DNA of 12,867 bases from Betaproteobacteria bacterium (GTDB lineage: Bacteria > Pseudomonadota > Gammaproteobacteria > Burkholderiales > Methylophilaceae), in NCBI GenBank assembly GCA_009926035.1, contig RFPQ01000009.1, forward strand, positions 1 to 12,867, in the 5' to 3' direction. A model generated the notes under the pieces. The model was not told the origin of the DNA. It saw only the letters and a list, made by a program, of their open reading frames with translations, and made no database searches. The position numbers and the translations under genes are program-made. Of this stretch, positions 1-7,235 are shown one piece after another; position 1 is the stretch's first letter; each line of letters begins with the position of its first letter.

Positions 1-249
1 GCTATGTCTGTTGGTCTTCCAATTATTAGCTGCCCAGTAGGAGGCATTCCAGAAACTTTAAAGGCTTATAAAAAAGCTATATTAGTCAAAGCTAAGAGTC
101 CGGAGCTCTTATCAAAAGGAATGTTAAAAATTATGAAAGCTCCCAATACAGATCAAATGAAATATATATACAGACCCTTTACCTTGGATGTCATGTATAG
201 ATCATCTAAGAAAGTTTATGATAAAGCTATTAAAAATAGATTTGAATGA
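1..249 (+). CDS. Glycosyltransferase family 4 protein, C-terminal fragment
   Basis: This is the 3' end of a gene that begins before the window; the reading frame is open from base 1 (Ala-Met-Ser...) to a TGA at 247-249, so the ATG at base 4 is probably an internal Met. The visible 82 residues carry the C-terminal signature of GT-B fold, group 1 (GT4) glycosyltransferases: a small-residue-rich GLPIISCPVGGIPE stretch, which in the family follows the EAM motif and binds the nucleotide-sugar donor. It is followed by a helical tail rich in Lys. Such enzymes transfer sugars from NDP-sugars to lipid or polysaccharide acceptors at the cytoplasmic face of the membrane. Donor and acceptor cannot be told from this piece. 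The gene converges on tRNA-Ser with an 17-base gap and no obvious terminator. Confidence 0.8.
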   Translation, partial: AMSVGLPIISCPVGGIPETLKAYKKAILVKAKSPELLSKGMLKIMKAPNTDQMKYIYRPFTLDVMYRSSKKVYDKAIKNRFE

Positions 250-266
250 GAATAGGTTGAAATAAA

Positions 267-357
267 TGGCGGAAGAGGTGAGATTCGAACTCACGGAGGG
301 CTATGAACCCTCGACGGTTTTCAAGACCGCTGCCTTAAACCGCTCAGCCACTCTTAA
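267..357 (-). tRNA. tRNA-Ser (anticodon UGA), acceptor stem end mismatched
   Basis: A class II tRNA read from the minus strand. The anticodon loop CTTGAAA gives anticodon TGA (plus-strand 321-323), which reads UCA. The anticodon stem is 314-318/326-330. The long variable arm (about 295-314) forms a GAGGG/CCCTC stem, typical of serine tRNAs. The T arm is 278-282/290-294 with a TTCGAAT loop. The 3' end has discriminator G and an encoded CCA (267-269). The 3' acceptor strand CTCTTCC expects GGAAGAG on the 5' side, but the sequence has TTAAGAG (351-357), so positions 1-72 and 2-71 are U-C mismatches. Everything else looks canonical. It lies 14 bases downstream of def in the same orientation and may be co-transcribed. 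The call as tRNA-Ser is secure; whether it is fully functional is open. Confidence 0.9.
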
Positions 358-371
358 TTCTATCATAACCT

Positions 372-905
372 TTAGTCATCTTGAAGGTCAGAATCGGGAA
401 ATAAAACTTCAGAAAACCCAAAATTACTTAAATCTTTAATCCTCATAGGATAGAGAATGCCATCCAAATGATCGCACTCATGCTGAACAACGCGCGCATG
501 GAAATCAGTAACTGTGCGATCAATTGGATTGTGGTTCAAATCATAACCTTGATAACGAAGTTTTTTAAATCTTGGCACTAACCCTCTCATGCCGGGAACA
601 GAAAGACACCCCTCCCATCCGCTATCCATATCTTCATCAAGAAAAGTAAGTTGTGGATTAATTAAAATAGTGTAAGGCACTTCTTCTGCGTCTGGATAAC
701 GCGGAGTCTTTTTAACGCCAAAAATGACAACTCTTAAACTCACGCCTATTTGAGGGGCTGCCAAGCCTGCGCCATTTAAAGAATGCATCGTGTCTTGCAT
801 ATCTTCAATCAAATTTTTTAATGCAAGACTTTTAAAATCACGAACTGGCTCAGCAACTTTTAAAAGCAGCGGATCGCCCATTTTCAAGACTTGTCTTATG
901 GCCAT
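372..905 (-). CDS. def: Peptide deformylase
   Basis: Removes the formyl group from the N-terminal fMet of nascent proteins at the ribosome exit; a metal (Fe2+) hydrolase. The 177-residue protein has all three family motifs: GAGLAAPQIGV at about 45-55, EGCLSVPG at about 98-105 with metal ligand Cys100, and QHECDHLDG at about 141-149 with His142 and His146 as ligands and Glu143 as catalytic residue. Length is normal. The ATG at 903-905 gives the family-typical start (MAIRQVLKMGDPLL). No Shine-Dalgarno is visible upstream; the region before the start is coding sequence of the mtnP-like gene, whose frame continues 56 bases into def, so translation may be coupled. This copy sits away from fmt, the common partner of def, so it could be one of two deformylases. 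tRNA-Ser follows directly. Confidence 0.96.
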   Translation of the reverse strand: MAIRQVLKMGDPLLLKVAEPVRDFKSLALKNLIEDMQDTMHSLNGAGLAAPQIGVSLRVVIFGVKKTPRYPDAEEVPYTILINPQLTFLDEDMDSGWEGCLSVPGMRGLVPRFKKLRYQGYDLNHNPIDRTVTDFHARVVQHECDHLDGILYPMRIKDLSNFGFSEVLFPDSDLQDD

Positions 906-1644
906 TTAATTTTTTGAAATAATTGTTTGAATCAGTCTTAAGTTGGCAAATATCATTATCGCAAAGCTCATTAATACTAGAAAATGAAATAGCATCTTTA
1001 CTTAAACCCCTTCCGGCAGCGTGATTTACCATAGGACATATCGCTGCATATGCAATATTAAGCTCCTTTGCCAAGGCTGCTTCAGGCATTCCAGTCATAC
1101 CAACTATATTTACACCGTCTTTTTCAAGACGATTTATTTCAGCTGCGGTTTCAAGCCTAGGTCCCTGCACTGCTGCATAAACCCCCTCAGTGACTACTGT
1201 TTTTAAAATTGACTGGGCAACACTAATAATTTCTTTTCTTAGAGATTCATCGTATGGATAAGTAAAATCTATGTGCTTAACTGGCATTTCAGCGCCATCG
1301 AAATAAGTATTTTTACGGCCATAGGTATAATCAATAATTTGATTGGGAATACAAATAGTGCCTGGTTTAACTGCTTCGTCGATTACACCCACAGTGGCTA
1401 CTGATATGATTTTCGTAACTCCCACCGACTGAAGCGCCCAAATATTGGCTCGATAATTGATTTCATGAGGTGGTATTGTATGGCCCGAGCCATGGCGAGC
1501 AAGAAAAACAATATTTTTGTTTGATAAAGATCCGAAAATGAGCGGCTGAGAAGGTTCTCCATAAGGCGTTCTAATGAGTTCACGCTTTAATACTTTTAAT
1601 TCATTTATCGAAGCTAACCCGGTGCCGCCAATAATTCCAAACAT
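850..1644 (-). CDS. S-methyl-5'-thioinosine phosphorylase (MTAP/PNP family)
   Basis: Purine nucleoside phosphorylase family (PF01048), cytoplasmic. Phosphate-loop GGTGL is at 6-10, RHG at 50-52 with PPHEINYRAN following, QGPRLET at 160-166, and GMTGMPEA at 182-189. Instead of the Asp pair that binds the 6-amino group in MTA phosphorylases (DYD in the human enzyme), this protein has VNHAAG at 206-211. That is the pattern I recall for the Pseudomonas enzyme that prefers methylthioinosine (PA3004), so the likely reaction is MTI + phosphate to hypoxanthine + 5-methylthioribose-1-phosphate, salvaging purine from polyamine synthesis. An mtnP label is often applied to this family. At 264 residues it is longer than the roughly 245 I expect; the last 17 or so residues read through the start of def out of frame and look like non-family sequence. 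It is transcribed divergently from hpnC. Confidence 0.88.
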   Translation of the reverse strand: MFGIIGGTGLASINELKVLKRELIRTPYGEPSQPLIFGSLSNKNIVFLARHGSGHTIPPHEINYRANIWALQSVGVTKIISVATVGVIDEAVKPGTICIPNQIIDYTYGRKNTYFDGAEMPVKHIDFTYPYDESLRKEIISVAQSILKTVVTEGVYAAVQGPRLETAAEINRLEKDGVNIVGMTGMPEAALAKELNIAYAAICPMVNHAAGRGLSKDAISFSSINELCDNDICQLKTDSNNYFKKLNGHKTSLENGRSAAFKSC

Positions 1645-1654
1645 AGAACCAACC

Positions 1655-1683
1655 TTACCTATTAAAGAATTACATTCTATAAC
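1655..1683 (+). promoter_or_regulatory. Candidate promoter for hpnC
   Basis: TTACCT (1655-1660) and TATAAC (1678-1683) are separated by 17 bases in the 45-base gap between the divergent mtnP-like gene and hpnC. The -10 is good and the -35 weak. The predicted +1 falls at about 1690, on the GTG that opens the hpnC frame and 6 bases before its ATG, so the transcript would be leaderless or nearly so. No Shine-Dalgarno is present. This is pattern matching only. Confidence 0.4.
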
Positions 1684-1689
1684 ATACTA

Positions 1690-2556
1690 GTGTTTATGAG
1701 GATTACACAAAATATAAAGAATCAGTACAAAATTGAGCAAACAAAGAAACACTATGAAAATTTTACAGTAGGCTCATTGGTTCTTGGTAGAGATATGAAA
1801 GAGGCAATTACGACCTTATATGCTTTCGCTCGTCTCGGAGATGATATTGCCGACGAAGGAAATAAATCTAAAGAAGATCGCCTTAAAGATATTAAATATC
1901 TTAATGATCATCTAAAAAAAATTGAAACAAATCAAAAAATTAACGACCCATATTTTAAAATATTAAAAAAAATATGTATTAAATATAATATAAAAATCAA
2001 TAATTTATATAAATTTATTAATGCTTTTAATAAAGATATAAATCATAAGCAATATACTCGATTTGATGGCTTAATCAAATATTGTGAGGATGCGGCAAAC
2101 CCAGCTGGTGAACTAATTTTAAGTCTTGCCAAGAAAGACAACAAAGAAAATATTCGCAAATCTAATGCAATTTGTACGGCTTTAGCACTTATTAATTTCG
2201 CTCAAGGTGCTGTTGAAGATTATAAAAAAGGTCGAATTTATTTTCCAAAAAGCGAGATAAAAGCATTTAATCTGAATATCAAGGATATCGAAAAAAGAAA
2301 CTTTTCGGCCGAATGGATAAGATATAAAAAATTTTGGGTTAATCGAAATTACCAAATCCTCAAGGGAGGGTTAGGGCTTGGTAAAAAAATAAAAGGTAGG
2401 CTTGGCTTTGAAATACAAATGATTGAACTCGCATCCCTTTTATTACTAGAAAGAATGAAAAAAAATGACTGTAATTTATTCATTAACCCACCTAAAATCA
2501 AAACATTAGATTGGATATTCATATTCCTTAAAGCTTCAATCCTGAAATTATCATGA
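1690..2556 (+). CDS. hpnC: HpnC-like squalene/hydroxysqualene synthase, second Asp motif degenerate
   Basis: Trans-isoprenyl diphosphate synthase, squalene/phytoene synthase family. In the HpnCDE route HpnD makes presqualene diphosphate, HpnC converts it to hydroxysqualene and HpnE reduces that to squalene. The HpnC marks are HYENFTVGS (21-29), the first Asp-rich motif GDDIADEG (50-57) and CEDAANPAGEL (132-142). The second motif reads QGAVEDYKKGRIYFP (172-186); the neighbouring HpnD has RDVGEDARKNRIYIP at the same place, so the first Asp of DxxxD is Gly here. Bases 1921-2040 hold only about 13 G/C (hand count, about 11%) and encode a Lys/Asn/Ile-rich segment. The frame opens with GTG at 1690; ATG at 1696 is an equally plausible start and I cannot decide between them. 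The stop overlaps the hpnD start by ATGA, so the two are translationally coupled. Assignment to HpnC is good; full activity is uncertain. Confidence 0.82.
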   Translation: MFMRITQNIKNQYKIEQTKKHYENFTVGSLVLGRDMKEAITTLYAFARLGDDIADEGNKSKEDRLKDIKYLNDHLKKIETNQKINDPYFKILKKICIKYNIKINNLYKFINAFNKDINHKQYTRFDGLIKYCEDAANPAGELILSLAKKDNKENIRKSNAICTALALINFAQGAVEDYKKGRIYFPKSEIKAFNLNIKDIEKRNFSAEWIRYKKFWVNRNYQILKGGLGLGKKIKGRLGFEIQMIELASLLLLERMKKNDCNLFINPPKIKTLDWIFIFLKASILKLS

Positions 2557-3410
2557 CCCCTATTCAATATTGCTATGAGAAAGTTAAAGAGAGTAAATCA
2601 AATTTCACCTGGACTTTTTACTTTATAAGTAAAAACAGGCGAGATGCCCTTGTATCGCTTTACGCATTTTGTAGAGAAATTGATGATATTGTTGACAACA
2701 CAATCGATCTCGAAGTGGCAACAGCGAAAATAAATTGGTGGAAAAATGAAATTAATCGCTTATTTCATGAAACACCACAACATCCCGTGACAAAGTCACT
2801 GTTAAATTTTATTGATACCTATGAACTTAATGAAGCATATTTTTTAGAAATGCTTGATGGAATGGAAATGGATTTAAAATTTAATCGCTACGAAAGTTTT
2901 AAACAGCTCCAACTTTATTGCTACAGAGTTGCAGGCGTAGTAGGCATACTATGTGTCAAAATATTGGGCTTTAAAAATCAAACGACTTTAAAATTTGCAC
3001 ATGACTTAGGTATTGCACTTCAGCTCACAAATATTATTCGAGACGTTGGAGAAGATGCAAGAAAGAATAGGATCTATATACCGCTCGACGAACTTCATCA
3101 ATTTAATGTATCTGAAGAAGACATCTTAAAATTCCAAGAAAATAAAAATGTATCAAACTTATTGATTTATCAAATTGAACGCGCGGAGAATTTTTATAAG
3201 TCTGCTTATGAAAAAATTCCCAAAGAAGATGTTAATTCACAGATTCCTGGGTTACTCATGGGAAAAATCTATGAAACGCTTCTACTAGAAATTAAAAGAG
3301 ATCGACCAGAACAAACGCTTAACCATAAGGTAATACTTCCACCATTTAGAAAGATGCTCGTGATATTTAAATGCTTCTTTAAAAATAAATTTTATGTTCT
3401 AAGTAATTGA
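2553..3410 (+). CDS. hpnD: Presqualene diphosphate synthase HpnD
   Basis: Condenses two farnesyl diphosphates to presqualene diphosphate, the first committed step towards squalene and hopanoids; a peripheral cytoplasmic enzyme. The 285-residue protein keeps both metal-binding Asp-rich motifs: DDIVD at 44-48 (within REIDDIVDN) and DVGED at 164-168, followed by the family motif RIYIP at 173-177. DGMEMDL (102-108), YRVAGVVG (124-131) and LQLTNIIRD (156-164) are further hallmarks. SKNRRDALVSLYAFCRE near the N-terminus is typical of HpnD rather than HpnC or phytoene synthase, although the families are close and a phytoene synthase cannot be wholly excluded. The ATG overlaps the hpnC stop by 4 bases. 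The 3' end overlaps the convergent radA by 19 bases. No hpnE or shc follows, so later steps must be encoded elsewhere if they exist. Confidence 0.87.
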   Translation: MTPIQYCYEKVKESKSNFTWTFYFISKNRRDALVSLYAFCREIDDIVDNTIDLEVATAKINWWKNEINRLFHETPQHPVTKSLLNFIDTYELNEAYFLEMLDGMEMDLKFNRYESFKQLQLYCYRVAGVVGILCVKILGFKNQTTLKFAHDLGIALQLTNIIRDVGEDARKNRIYIPLDELHQFNVSEEDILKFQENKNVSNLLIYQIERAENFYKSAYEKIPKEDVNSQIPGLLMGKIYETLLLEIKRDRPEQTLNHKVILPPFRKMLVIFKCFFKNKFYVLSN

Positions 3411-4762
3411 AGTGCCTGAGACAGATATTCAATACCTAGAACATCAATTCCTGCAATCTTCTGTTTAGCAATATTGGCTTTGGGAATAATAGCTCGTGTA
3501 AATCCTAACTTTGCAGCTTCTTTAATGCGTTCTTGGCCTCTCTGAATAGGTCTTACTTCACCGGCCAATCCGACCTCGCCAAATATAATTGTTTTTTGAT
3601 TAATAGGTTGATTTTTAAATGAAGAAACAATGGCGCATAAAATAGCAAGATCTACGCCTGGCTCAGTAATCTTGACGCCACCTACCGCATTCACAAAAAC
3701 ATCTTGATCAAAGCATGCAATGCCACCATGTCTATGTAATACGGCAAGAAGCATGGAAAGTCGATTCTGTTCTAAACCAACACCTAAGCGTTTAGGTGAT
3801 GCTCCATGCGCATTATCAACAAGAGCTTGAATCTCAATAAGAAGCGGTCTTGTTCCTTCTTGCGTCACTGTAATACATGATCCAGACACTTCTTCGTGAT
3901 GATGTGACAAAAATAATGCTGATGGATTTGTCACTTCCCGCAAACCTTTTTCAGTCATGGCGAATACGCCAAGCTCATTGACAGCACCAAATCGATTTTT
4001 AAATGCACGCACCATTCTAAAGCTCGAGTTTTGATCACCCTCAAAATAAAGCACCGTATCTACAATATGCTCTAAAACGCGAGGACCTGCTAATGAACCC
4101 TCCTTCGTAACATGGCCAACCAGAATCATGCTCACTTCTAATTGTTTTGCAATACGGGTCAATTGTGCCGAACACTCTCTCACCTGAGTAACTGAACCAG
4201 GAGCTGATTGCAACTCTTCCGAATAAATTGTTTGAATAGAATCAATAACAACAACATCGGGTTTATTTTTTTCAATCGATTGAATAATTTTTTCTAAATT
4301 TATTTCAGATAAGATAAAAATATCTGAGACTTCTAACTCTAAACGTTTTGCCCGCATAGCTATCTGTTGAGGAGACTCTTCGCCACTTACGTAAATAACT
4401 TTGCATGGAGCCTGGCTTTTATCGTTAGACATGTGTGAAAGCGCCTGAATAAGTAGTGTAGATTTTCCAATACCAGGATCTCCACCAATTAATACGACAC
4501 CGCCAGGAACAAAACCACCACCAAGAACTCGATCGAATTCGCTTATACAAGTTGTTCTTTTATAAACGGCTGACATTTTAACTTCGTTAAGTTTTTTTAA
4601 TTCTGAGGTTTGGGTCAGAGAAGCATATCGACTAGGCACAGAAGCTTCAATGATACTTTCTGCCATAGTATTCCATGTCATACAATGTGGACATTGTCCT
4701 TGCCATTTAGTCGATTGCCCGCCGCATTCTGTGCAGACGTATGCAATTTTATTTTTGGCCAT
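3392..4762 (-). CDS. radA: DNA repair protein RadA (Sms)
   Basis: RecA-like, DnaB-type helicase/branch-migration factor that acts in homologous recombination and processing of recombination intermediates on DNA. Domains are in the usual order: an N-terminal C4 zinc finger (Cys10, 13, 24, 27); an ATPase core with Walker A GGDPGIGKST (93-102) and Walker B VVVID (170-174); the RadA-specific KNRFG motif (255-259); and a C-terminal Lon-protease-like domain ending with GEVGLAGEVRPIQRG and a KLGF segment. The 456-residue length is normal. The ATG at 4760-4762 gives the family-typical MAKNKIAYVCTECG start; it lies inside the 3' end of alr (14-base overlap) with only a weak GGAAAC upstream, so coupling to alr translation is likely. 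It is the last gene of the dnaB-alr-radA group and overlaps hpnD tail to tail. Confidence 0.97.
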   Translation of the reverse strand: MAKNKIAYVCTECGGQSTKWQGQCPHCMTWNTMAESIIEASVPSRYASLTQTSELKKLNEVKMSAVYKRTTCISEFDRVLGGGFVPGGVVLIGGDPGIGKSTLLIQALSHMSNDKSQAPCKVIYVSGEESPQQIAMRAKRLELEVSDIFILSEINLEKIIQSIEKNKPDVVVIDSIQTIYSEELQSAPGSVTQVRECSAQLTRIAKQLEVSMILVGHVTKEGSLAGPRVLEHIVDTVLYFEGDQNSSFRMVRAFKNRFGAVNELGVFAMTEKGLREVTNPSALFLSHHHEEVSGSCITVTQEGTRPLLIEIQALVDNAHGASPKRLGVGLEQNRLSMLLAVLHRHGGIACFDQDVFVNAVGGVKITEPGVDLAILCAIVSSFKNQPINQKTIIFGEVGLAGEVRPIQRGQERIKEAAKLGFTRAIIPKANIAKQKIAGIDVLGIEYLSQALQLLRT

Positions 4763-5831
4763 ACACTGTTTCCATGGGAACTCTTATAGATGCGGAAATA
4801 GCACAAAGTAATTCATAGCCTACTGTTCCAGATTTTTCAGCAACTTCGTCGACATGAACATGCTCGCCCCATAATTCAACATCACTTGAAATAGATGCAT
4901 TAGGGATATTCGTGATATCTATATAAAGCATATCCATAGATACTCTTCCAACTGTATATGTTTTTTCCCCTTCAACGAAAACTGGCGTTCCAGTCGGTGC
5001 ATGTCTCGGATAACCATCTGCATAGCCGCATGCAACAACTGCGATACGCATATCATTTTTAGCTTTGAAACTATCACCATATCCAATTGAATCATTTTTA
5101 GATAAATTTTGTATTGCAATAATTTTACTTTTCAATTGCATAACAGGTTTAAGGTTAAAAGAACTGGATGTTTTGCCTACAAATGGTGATGCGCCATAGA
5201 GCATAATCCCAGGTCGGACCCAATCAAGATGGGTGCTTTTAAAATTAATAATAGATGCTGAATTTGCAACCGAACGAGAGAAATTAAAATGATTGGCAAT
5301 ATCATTAAAAATATTAAATTGCCAATCAATACCTTTAGGCTCATCCGCAGTTGCAAAATGTGTCATGAGTGTGATCGTTTTAATATGGGATTTATTTTGC
5401 AAAGATTTAAGAATATCTTTTGCATCTTTAGGATCAAAACCCAAGCGGTTCATTCCAGTATTAATCTTAAAGTGAATATCAATAGGATGATTGAGTTTTG
5501 AATTTTCAATCATTTGTAATTGATGAATATTATGAACCACAAGATTGATGCCCATTTTTGCTGCTATTGAAATTTCGTAGGCTTCGAAAGCACCCTCTAA
5601 TAATAAAATATCTTGCTCAAAACCATGCTCTCTTAAGTCAATTGCTTCATTCAAACTAAGCACCGCAAAACCATCACTTTCACTTAGTCCGTGCGCAACA
5701 TTAATAAGGCCATGGCCATAACCATTTGCCTTAACAACTGACATGATCTTAGATTTGGGCGTTAATTGCTTAACAATAGAGAGATTATGTCGAAGCGAAG
5801 CTTGATTAACGAATGCCTTAAGGGGACGCAT
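4749..5831 (-). CDS. alr: Alanine racemase
   Basis: PLP enzyme converting L-alanine to D-alanine for peptidoglycan cross-links. The N-terminal TIM-barrel domain carries VVKANGYGHG (32-41) with the PLP-binding Lys34. NTGMNRLG (124-131) holds the conserved Arg129, ANSAS is at 189-193, and VRPGIMLYG at 205-213 has the phosphate-side Arg206. The C-terminal beta domain begins around 230 and contains the catalytic Tyr251 in SIGYGDSF, CGYADGYPR (268-276) and GRVSMDM (295-301). At 360 residues the length is normal. Start ATG at 5829-5831 is 5 bases after the dnaB stop and has no clear Shine-Dalgarno, so it probably relies on dnaB translation. The dnaB-alr-radA order is one I associate with betaproteobacteria. 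Confidence 0.97.
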   Translation of the reverse strand: MRPLKAFVNQASLRHNLSIVKQLTPKSKIMSVVKANGYGHGLINVAHGLSESDGFAVLSLNEAIDLREHGFEQDILLLEGAFEAYEISIAAKMGINLVVHNIHQLQMIENSKLNHPIDIHFKINTGMNRLGFDPKDAKDILKSLQNKSHIKTITLMTHFATADEPKGIDWQFNIFNDIANHFNFSRSVANSASIINFKSTHLDWVRPGIMLYGASPFVGKTSSSFNLKPVMQLKSKIIAIQNLSKNDSIGYGDSFKAKNDMRIAVVACGYADGYPRHAPTGTPVFVEGEKTYTVGRVSMDMLYIDITNIPNASISSDVELWGEHVHVDEVAEKSGTVGYELLCAISASIRVPMETVYGQK

Positions 5832-5836
5832 CTATT

Positions 5837-7216
5837 TTATTCGTCGTATGATTGAAAATCTGGATTGGCAAAATTTTCGAAGCGAGTATATTCGCCTAAG
5901 AATGTGAGTCTTATTCGTCCAATAGGGCCATTTCTTTGTTTTGCAATAATGATTTCTGCAACACCTTTATCTGGCGTATCAGGGTTATAAACTTCGTCTC
6001 GATAAATGAAAAGTATTAAATCAGCGTCTTGTTCTATCGCACCTGATTCTCTCAAGTCAGACATTACGGGCCGCTTATCAGGTCTCTGCTCAACGCTTCG
6101 ATTGAGCTGAGATAATGCAACCACTGGAACGTCAAGCTCTTTTGCAAGAGCTTTAAGTGATCGTGACATTTCAGAAATTTCCGTCGCGCGATTTTCGCTT
6201 TGTCGTCCCCCTGGAGGAGACATTAATTGAAGATAATCGATGACAATCAAACCTAATTTTCCGCACTGTCTCGAGAGTCTTCTCGCGCGTGCTCTTATAT
6301 CAAAAGAATTTAAAGCAGCGCCTTCATCAATATGGATAGGTGCCTCATTAAGCCTTCCTAGTGCATGAGTTAATCGTTCCCAATCATCATCTTCAAGACG
6401 CCCTGTTCTCATTTTGTGCTGATCTAAACGTCCGACTGAACCTAATAGACGCATAGTTAATTGTGTTGAAGCCATTTCCATAGAAAATACTGCGACAGGA
6501 AGCCCTGTATCTAACGCAACATTTTCAGCCATATTAAGAGCTAATGAAGTTTTGCCCATAGAAGGGCGACCAGCAACAATGACAAGGTCACCTGGTTGTA
6601 ATCCTGAGGTCATCGCATCTAAATCTGAGAATCCCGTAGGCACACCAGTAACGTCACTCGCCCCTGCAGTAAATAAATCATCAATCCTTTGTGCTACTTG
6701 AGGCAAAAGCTCTTTAATATCCTTAAAGCCCGATTGATCATGCTTTTCTTTTTCGGCAATTTGAAAAATCTTAGCTTCAGCTTCGTCTAAAAGTTGCTGA
6801 GCATCTCGCCCTTGAGGCGCAAAAGCACTGTCTGCAATATCAGAACCCACCTCGACCAAATGTCTCATTATTGAACGTTCGCGGACAATTTCTGCATATC
6901 GACGAATATTCGCAGAAGTTGGCGTATTTTGTGCTAGAGAACCCAGATAACTTATACCACCAGCCGTTACTAACTCAGCATTCTTCTCTAAGGATTCAGC
7001 AACAGTCACAATATCCGCTGGGCTATTTTGCTCAACAAGCTTAATAATATGCTGATATATTAAACGATGATCTTGACGATAAAAATCACTGGGCGACACA
7101 AGGTCCGCAATTTTATCAAGCGCTTCATTTTCAATGAGCAAACCACCCAATAAAGACTGTTCAGCTTCAATCGAATGAGGGGGTAATTTAAGGGTATTGA
7201 GAATATCGTCAGCCAT
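5837..7216 (-). CDS. dnaB: Replicative DNA helicase DnaB
   Basis: Hexameric 5'-3' helicase that unwinds DNA ahead of the replisome and recruits primase. The N-terminal collar domain (DnaB_N) spans about 10-115, with PPHSIEAEQSLLGGLL at its start. A linker follows, then the RecA-like motor from about 185, with Walker A GRPSMGKTS (216-224, Lys222), the H1a region FSMEMAS (244-250), Walker B IDYLQLMSP (326-334), SQLNRSVEQR (369-378) and the KQRNGP arginine-finger region (426-431). The 459 residues are normal, and the motifs are uninterrupted, so none of the inteins often found in dnaB is present. The ATG at 7214-7216 lacks a Shine-Dalgarno; a TATAAT lies 6 bases upstream, pointing to a leaderless mRNA. 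A terminator separates it from rplI, and alr follows after 5 bases. Confidence 0.98.
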   Translation of the reverse strand: MADDILNTLKLPPHSIEAEQSLLGGLLIENEALDKIADLVSPSDFYRQDHRLIYQHIIKLVEQNSPADIVTVAESLEKNAELVTAGGISYLGSLAQNTPTSANIRRYAEIVRERSIMRHLVEVGSDIADSAFAPQGRDAQQLLDEAEAKIFQIAEKEKHDQSGFKDIKELLPQVAQRIDDLFTAGASDVTGVPTGFSDLDAMTSGLQPGDLVIVAGRPSMGKTSLALNMAENVALDTGLPVAVFSMEMASTQLTMRLLGSVGRLDQHKMRTGRLEDDDWERLTHALGRLNEAPIHIDEGAALNSFDIRARARRLSRQCGKLGLIVIDYLQLMSPPGGRQSENRATEISEMSRSLKALAKELDVPVVALSQLNRSVEQRPDKRPVMSDLRESGAIEQDADLILFIYRDEVYNPDTPDKGVAEIIIAKQRNGPIGRIRLTFLGEYTRFENFANPDFQSYDE

Positions 7217-7222
7217 GGATTA

Positions 7223-7228
7223 ATTATA
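7223..7228 (-). promoter_or_regulatory. Candidate -10 box for leaderless dnaB
   Basis: On the minus strand a perfect TATAAT ends exactly 6 bases before the dnaB ATG, so standard spacing puts +1 on the A of the start codon. No recognisable -35 is present at 16-18 bases, where the upstream terminator hairpin lies, and there is no TG extension. The element sits just after an intrinsic terminator, where dnaB would need its own promoter. Confidence 0.5.
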
Positions 7229-7235
7229 ACGGAAT

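Noticed and set aside
1021..1206. Small plus-strand frame inside the phosphorylase gene, with similar ones in alr, uvrB and hpnC
   Set aside because: All lie wholly within well-supported genes on the other strand or in another frame and lack family features.
5837..7216. Possible intein in dnaB
   Set aside because: dnaB is a frequent intein host, but the Walker A and later motifs are continuous and the length is normal.
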